DNA of 64,000 nt from Erythrobacter insulae (lineage in GTDB: Bacteria; Pseudomonadota; Alphaproteobacteria; Sphingomonadales; Sphingomonadaceae), in the NCBI RefSeq assembly GCF_007004095.1, contig NZ_VHJK01000001.1, positions 2,174,501 through 2,238,500 on the forward strand. The letters are read 5' to 3'. Of the stretch, positions 60,801-64,000 are shown in pieces. The stretch's first letter is position 1, and each line of letters starts with the position of its first letter. The translations under genes and the position numbers were made by a program. The notes beneath the pieces are model-generated. The model worked only from the letters and a program-made list of their open reading frames with translations. It did not search any database and had not been told where the DNA came from.

Positions 60801-63800
60801 CCGGCGCGCTTTCGTCAAACTCGGTCAGTCCGGGTCTTTCTGTGACGGTATCGGGCGATGCCGATATCGGATCGGCGACTTCGAATGTATCCAGCCTTGC
60901 ATTGCTCGATATTAATGTCGGCGGCGCGCTGAGCGGCGGGGACTTTACCGGCGGCGGTGTGACCACTCTTGATGCGACCAGCATCAATGTCGGCGCGGTA
61001 GAATCTGTGAACGCGCAGATCACTCTCACTTCAAGCGTTGGCGAAATTACGACCGGCGATCTTACGTCGGGACTGACGACAGCGGTTAATTCGGCGACAA
61101 CTGCCACCCTTGGCAATGTTTTGGCGGGCGCCAGTTTCTCGCTGACGACACCGGGCGATGCGCAGATGGGTGATCTTGATGCTAACGCCAGCGCCAATTT
61201 CGACATTGGCGGCAATCTGATTGCTGGCAATCTGATCGCACGCGCGACCAGCCCCGGTTTTGACATGACGGTTGGAGGCAATGCGACGGTCGGATCGATC
61301 GTTTCCAATGGCCTGCTGCTGGTTGATGTGGCGGGCGACCTTATCGGCACGGATTTCACCGGTGCGGCTCTTACCGATATCAGCGGCGCGAGCGTAACGT
61401 TGAATTCGCTGACCAATGGCAACATTACCAGCATTGCCTCGACGATCGGAAACGTAACGATCGAAGCGCTCGACATTAGCAGCAATCTGACCATCACTGC
61501 GGCCGCTATCTCGGATATCGGCGATGTCATCACGACCGGTTCTGCGACCATCGGCGGCGCGTCTGTGATCCTCGATACCGGTGATGTGACCAACACGCTT
61601 ACGCTGAACGCCGCAAGCGGGGACATCGCTGGTACCGGAGCGATTGCTGTTGGCGGCCTGATTGATTTGGACGCAGCCGGCAATATCGGTTTTGGATCGC
61701 TCGATGCGGGTGCAGCATTCACAGCCAATGCTGGCGGTGACATTGCTTTCAATTCGGCATCGGCAGTTTCAACCCTGACTTTTGTTGCGGGCGCAGATAT
61801 CATTTTTTCCGCGCTTTCGGGTGATAACACGGTGAGCCTGGACGCAGCGGGCGCGATTGTTGGCGGTGATGTCACCACCGATCAGCTTACCTCCAGTTCA
61901 AGCTTTACAGCGGGCACATCGGTTACCCTGGGCGATGTCACCACGCGCATCCTTACCGTGAACGCAGGGACCGATATCACCCTGGGCGCGGTTGACGCGC
62001 TGGGCCGGGACATTCGCGGGATTGCGATTGACCTGACGGCGGCCGGGAATGTCGATTTTGCATCGCTTACCTCTGGTCGCGGCATCGACATCGGCAGCGC
62101 CACGATCTCGGGCGGAGATATTGTGTCTGACAATGGTGTTACCATTGCGGCAGAAGTTCTTGATCTGGGGAATGTCTCGGTAACCGAACTCGGGCCGGTC
62201 ACAATTGAATCGACAGCGGGCGATTTGAGTATCGGCAATGTTGAAAGCAACACGTTTGGGATCTCGCTCACATCGGCTGCGGCGCTCACTGCGGGTGATC
62301 TGACGGTAAATGGCACGGCCAATTCATCGGATATCACGGTGACATCGCTGGGCAATGCCACCATCGGAGATGCAACGGCGGGCAATCAATTGTCGCTCGA
62401 TGTTACGGGCAATCTTGTTGCTGGAAACCTTGTTTCAAACGTGATCAGCCCCGGCACTGTTGTGACCGTAGGCGGCGACGCGGCGATTGCATCTTTCGAT
62501 GCGCTTTTGGGTCCAGCGACGTTCACGATTGGCGGCGCGCTAAGCGGCGGAACCCTCGCGTCTGATGGCGTGCTCACGCTGAATGCGGCTTCGATAGATG
62601 TCGCTGGAGCAATTTCGCGTACGCAATCTGTCATCGCCGCAGCGACCACAGGCGATGCAACAATCGGCAACGCGCAGGCGAATTTCGACATCTCCGTAAC
62701 GGCAAATAACGGCACACCGACGCTTGGTTCGTTTACAGCGGGAGATGACATTTCCCTGACCGGATCGTCGGTCACGCTTGGCGCTGGAAACATTGTTGGT
62801 AATCTGACCCTCACGTCTTTGAATGCCGATGTCACACTGCTGCTGGACGGCGCAGAAAGCATTACGGTGGGCGGGCAAACGATTTTGGATGCGGCAGGCG
62901 ACATTGTCGTCACGCATACCAACAATGCAGCTGGCACTCTCTCGCTTGATGTGATCGGCAATATCAACGCCTTGGCCAATGGATCGATTGATGCATCCGC
63001 AGGGTCGATCCTGTCCGGTTTCGAAGTGTTCCTGCTGGCATCTGGTTCAATCGGCGTCGATGATGTGCGGGCGATCCCCGGCATCATAATCGAAGGCGGC
63101 GGCAGCGTTACAGTGAACAACGCATCGGCAACCGGCCCGCAGGGCGTCTCCAACATTCGCGGTATTTCGATAAGCGCCGGACGGGATCCGTTTGCGGCTT
63201 CGGTCTTGAGCTTCGATAATTTCGCCGATGCGACAATTACGGGGACGGTCGATTCCTATGGTGACGTGGCCGTGCGTGCAGGCGGAGCGGCGATTTTTGC
63301 GACCGGATCGGCGACCCGCGCGAATGACCGGATCTTTGTCGAGACCGGCGATGATATCATCGTGGAAACAGGCGCCACATTGACAAGCGCGATCAATCCT
63401 TTGTTCGCGCCTGATCCAAGCCTGCCATTCAACGGAGCCGGCGCGATTGAGCTTAATGCAGGCGGTGTGATCGACCTGCTCAGCGTTCCGGCAACACCGA
63501 TTGCGTCGCTGGTGATCGACGGCACACTGAACGCCAATACAGGCGCGGTCATTGCCAGCGCCAATGCGATTGACGGCCTCGATGGCATGATCATGGCAAG
63601 CTCGATCGCGCTTGATATCAACGATGCGCCGGGTGCAGGCGGATTTCAGGACAATGATGCAGGACTGCTCTCGGCAAGCTGTTTGGAAGGCAATATCTGC
63701 CTTGGAAATATCATGGCCGATAACGTCATCGAGATTGGCCAGAACAGCAACAATAACGTGATCCAGCTGATTATTCAGCAAGGGGCAGTGAACGCGAACG

Positions 63801-64000
63801 ATATTCGTATTACCACGCGCAACGATATTGTGATGGGAACCGATGGCATCGCGACCACGTTGAACGCCTCGAATTCGTTTAGAGTGCGCAGCCTGATCGG
63901 CGATATCGATCTGCGCGATGCTGCGATTACCAGTAATGAAATTGCGATCGATGCGGCAGGCAGCCTGCTCGGTTCCGCGATCCTCAGCAGCACCGCAGAT
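54803..64000 (+). CDS. giant filamentous-haemagglutinin-like TpsA exoprotein (partial, open at window end)
   Basis: The frame runs 3066 codons with no stop to the last base, so the true protein is larger. Residues ~1-50 form an extended signal peptide with a basic start (ATRRKRWLGSGSILAAAIAMTA) and an AAAQSG cleavage region. Residues ~165-300 are a TPS secretion domain, with LLFTSDLSN...VLNRI, RIDGNITSN, and YSPGGIIVG at 267-275 where NPNG(I/L) is usual. A long beta-helix follows, made of GD(I/V)..., TTTG and VTLTA-like strands, with a Gly-rich island (~760-1040). CLEGNIC near 63690 is a Cys pair. It lies 79 nt downstream of tpsB, its presumed transporter. The role is probably adhesion or contact-dependent activity; no toxin end is visible. 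Confidence 0.9.
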   Translation, partial: MMNAKNSAAQNVRKVTEGTHATRRKRWLGSGSILAAAIAMTATLSDPAAAQSGPVMSSRVTMDQPMARSAPATVQQLNALANRPNAGQPPVQTRTLPTPIATERMMIERGVTLSAPALPQAESAPPSQPAELNIQPTGIASASGPVTAASSTPATLPGDTNTTGINVLAEANYFAGEVDFIPGAAVDIVNIFVNEAIINWTTNAAGSVGNTVDFLPAGGNLLFTSDLSNYTVLNRIFTPGLDSAIRIDGNITSNALSGSRGGNIWFYSPGGIIVGSTATFDIGSLILTSSELSAITGIVDFAGVAEPNTAVIIEGGASIDALNDVLILAPRIEQGGTVRAGDKIGYVGAEEARVTFAEGLFEVLVTVGTSDENGIVHTGSSGGPTLVDDQNRGISFFVQGQDAAVNMLVGGNIGYDDASVATASNGVIFLEAGDGSVANSGNITLGAGNYNSDLFVGATGAISIAADGQGSDINFGSIDQNVNVSAFAEQQISIAATSGANIAANGNFSATAGDGPNGGIINLTVDDAGRDDAVSISGLIVEGDLRLRVDANGINDTAPTGVGGDAVGGTININVSQGGELISGAELELFAGAQAGYGGFQAGSATAGTINLTLDGQNSSIEAATFISLTATADAAEDPFGSFSPVPPQIGSDSLGGTANLNLNGGLISAPSLGIVVDAVATAGSQGAATPPNDATGGTVTINNAANLDLQFLGVSTDAAGAAGGRGNFFEDGSVGGTGTGGTIILNSTVDIPNVIDLFLTARGTGGDGGEGGFSGAGGAGGAGQGGDITFTIGGAGALLGNAADVFIDTGAAGGAGGVGGTEASLTDSGDGGAGGTATGGTSAFIIAGTGATFTYNSDEFALRSDAIGGAGGAGAFNFSGLSAGTGGAGGDGTGGTVSVEAQTGATLDLTGFSGFFSLFASGNGGTGGVGGGIDMGSGGIAGNGGAGGSGVGGSPLLIAAGGTISSPDLINLSAGGSGGTGGIGGDDGLTVIGAQGNGGSGVGGTPSILTFDGSPGIISLGDVSIDASAFGGAGTVTGTTTGGQISIIDGSADPAGLITMASLFVTTSGVAAPASGPSLIIESDSGPITVTGNVSADVTGDIAFNFDGDGQFVVGNNADLIAGGDITAAHLNNASGVISISVGNDFTASAGGDFAAGDATIIDATREVSITAQNIAFDRIVAGNDNIFDAGEFALTLNATNGSITSGSIGSLTSLSGVDLDATQAINVGDILVNDGQILIDAGTTLNAGTVRVTQGGGVSVESVVINSGGDMVLGDTRAQDNLTITSGGSLTTGSLTGVGVVATATGAVDVGDVSNFSGVANGQNIVISGASIAIDSAVANTSAGNAVTLTATSGDITIGTVDANGSLTVDAPGNVNFGDLAALGVFITSGANVTGTFASSDRAINSGSPRDVQITATGDVSVSSFSTVNDVEITAASFATDAITTGFNINGVASDVIIDVAGLTDIGQADIQGDLIVTAAEILLGTIGVAGTTDLVSTVGDIGITDLTTDQDILISSAAAANIGSLAKRGTDTIGNETFNVSAVTDIVVSGSIDGHDNIVLNAGGLIDAAQLIAFDNVTATAGTSIDIAAITTTDTGDVSLTGPTISLGNSTIDGTLTANAAGGNLTIGDVTTTGAIDLDATGIVSFGVITTGGSINANGGSGILGGSALKTGTDSLGNESMTFISGGDITLSGTIDTHDNIVIDAGGTVDANLLQAFDNITVTTTGLIDIADMVTTNTGNVILTGGSVIVTDATVNGSFAATSTIGAIAFNGTVSPDNGLSANSATDITFATLDITNGLLELIAAGDISGVNAINSAPAGSGGSDSTVLTAGGNITLTGIAQSVDDSVTLNAGGNLTVAAIDAADTLSAIATGAVQVGTATTANSGSVSTFRGTSVALDNGQLAGFLVLDATAGNVDSIGVISSGNQTSVDATGVVSLNSLTANGLTNITAGSGVDSGDISVTSGSLTITATGGNTVVNDVSSAGNLNLNITGNLTTGALSSNSVSPGLSVTVSGDADIGSATSNVSSLALLDINVGGALSGGDFTGGGVTTLDATSINVGAVESVNAQITLTSSVGEITTGDLTSGLTTAVNSATTATLGNVLAGASFSLTTPGDAQMGDLDANASANFDIGGNLIAGNLIARATSPGFDMTVGGNATVGSIVSNGLLLVDVAGDLIGTDFTGAALTDISGASVTLNSLTNGNITSIASTIGNVTIEALDISSNLTITAAAISDIGDVITTGSATIGGASVILDTGDVTNTLTLNAASGDIAGTGAIAVGGLIDLDAAGNIGFGSLDAGAAFTANAGGDIAFNSASAVSTLTFVAGADIIFSALSGDNTVSLDAAGAIVGGDVTTDQLTSSSSFTAGTSVTLGDVTTRILTVNAGTDITLGAVDALGRDIRGIAIDLTAAGNVDFASLTSGRGIDIGSATISGGDIVSDNGVTIAAEVLDLGNVSVTELGPVTIESTAGDLSIGNVESNTFGISLTSAAALTAGDLTVNGTANSSDITVTSLGNATIGDATAGNQLSLDVTGNLVAGNLVSNVISPGTVVTVGGDAAIASFDALLGPATFTIGGALSGGTLASDGVLTLNAASIDVAGAISRTQSVIAAATTGDATIGNAQANFDISVTANNGTPTLGSFTAGDDISLTGSSVTLGAGNIVGNLTLTSLNADVTLLLDGAESITVGGQTILDAAGDIVVTHTNNAAGTLSLDVIGNINALANGSIDASAGSILSGFEVFLLASGSIGVDDVRAIPGIIIEGGGSVTVNNASATGPQGVSNIRGISISAGRDPFAASVLSFDNFADATITGTVDSYGDVAVRAGGAAIFATGSATRANDRIFVETGDDIIVETGATLTSAINPLFAPDPSLPFNGAGAIELNAGGVIDLLSVPATPIASLVIDGTLNANTGAVIASANAIDGLDGMIMASSIALDINDAPGAGGFQDNDAGLLSASCLEGNICLGNIMADNVIEIGQNSNNNVIQLIIQQGAVNANDIRITTRNDIVMGTDGIATTLNASNSFRVRSLIGDIDLRDAAITSNEIAIDAAGSLLGSAILSSTAD
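57098..57830 (+). repeat. Gly-Gly-rich island within the TpsA gene
   Basis: Codons here give repeated GGxGGxGG clusters (for example GGDGGEGGFSGAGGAGGAGQGG) about 40-50 residues apart, each followed by a short hydrophobic strand. The DNA is correspondingly rich in GGC. The spacing suggests long glycine loops projecting from successive beta-helix turns. Confidence 0.75.
59396..60090 (+). repeat. imperfect internal duplication in the TpsA gene, period 429 nt
   Basis: GTDTIGNETF at 59396 recurs as GTDSLGNESM at 59825, and about 80 following residues stay in register (SGSIDGHDNIVLNAGG against SGTIDTHDNIVIDAGG; AFDNVTATAG against AFDNITVTTTG). The distance is exactly 143 codons. Confidence 0.75.

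Noticed and set aside
56239-63993. Series of long minus-strand open frames (up to 429 codons), rich in Pro, Ala and Ser
   Set aside because: All lie antisense to the continuous TpsA frame. Their Pro-rich composition is the complement of the Gly-rich codons, and none has a coherent domain or ribosome-binding site.

Overview
The window reads as chromosomal DNA from an alphaproteobacterium of the order Sphingomonadales, most likely Erythrobacteraceae (Erythrobacter or a close relative). The case rests on gene content and order: a rsmA-pdxA-surA-lptD block, an HdaA-type DnaA-like regulator beside purM/purN, DUF2794, a DUF1153 (SciP-like) protein, an atpHAGDC operon without the Fo genes, CobT, and a DUF1501/DUF1800 pair. 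Coding density is high and no rRNA, tRNA, insertion sequence, integrase or CRISPR array was seen.

Layout. 1-6000: leftward outer-membrane and housekeeping block (lptD, surA, pdxA, rsmA). 6000-9700: rightward pepA, a DUF2256 zinc-ribbon peptide, holC, a lipoprotein, ndk and an AT-richer orphan. 9700-13000: leftward purM and purN (purN fused to an MmcQ/YjbR domain) and a sulfotransferase. 13000-16200: rightward exported protein, hdaA, cysE, DUF2794. 16200-25200: a membrane protein, an SDR, gph, glmU, HNH and SOUL proteins, the DUF1153 regulator and an S9 peptidase. 25200-30000: F1 ATP synthase operon. 30000-34700: a TauD-type dioxygenase behind a palindromic candidate operator, a membrane-tethered serine protease, and Ada. 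34700-44600: DUF1501/DUF1800, a 558-nt gap with three kinds of small repeat, GST, an S41-like peptidase, an Fe-S photolyase-like protein and priA. 44600-49600: small envelope proteins, a transaldolase-like enzyme, CobT, a small orphan and a nitroreductase.

49793-64000 is the most distinctive part. It carries an exported TPR-CHAT caspase-like protease with an intact His/Cys dyad, then a TpsB/FhaC outer-membrane transporter, then an enormous filamentous-haemagglutinin-like TpsA exoprotein that is still open after 3066 codons at the window edge. All three are co-directional and closely spaced. This suggests a two-partner secretion system with a dedicated caspase-like protease as a third partner.

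Other points worth a second look: the PurN-YjbR fusion, a perfect 7-2-7 palindrome just upstream of the dioxygenase start, a possible CtrA site upstream of the DUF1153 gene, and terminator-like hairpins that overlap stop codons. Functions are assigned from motifs and remembered families; no database search was run.
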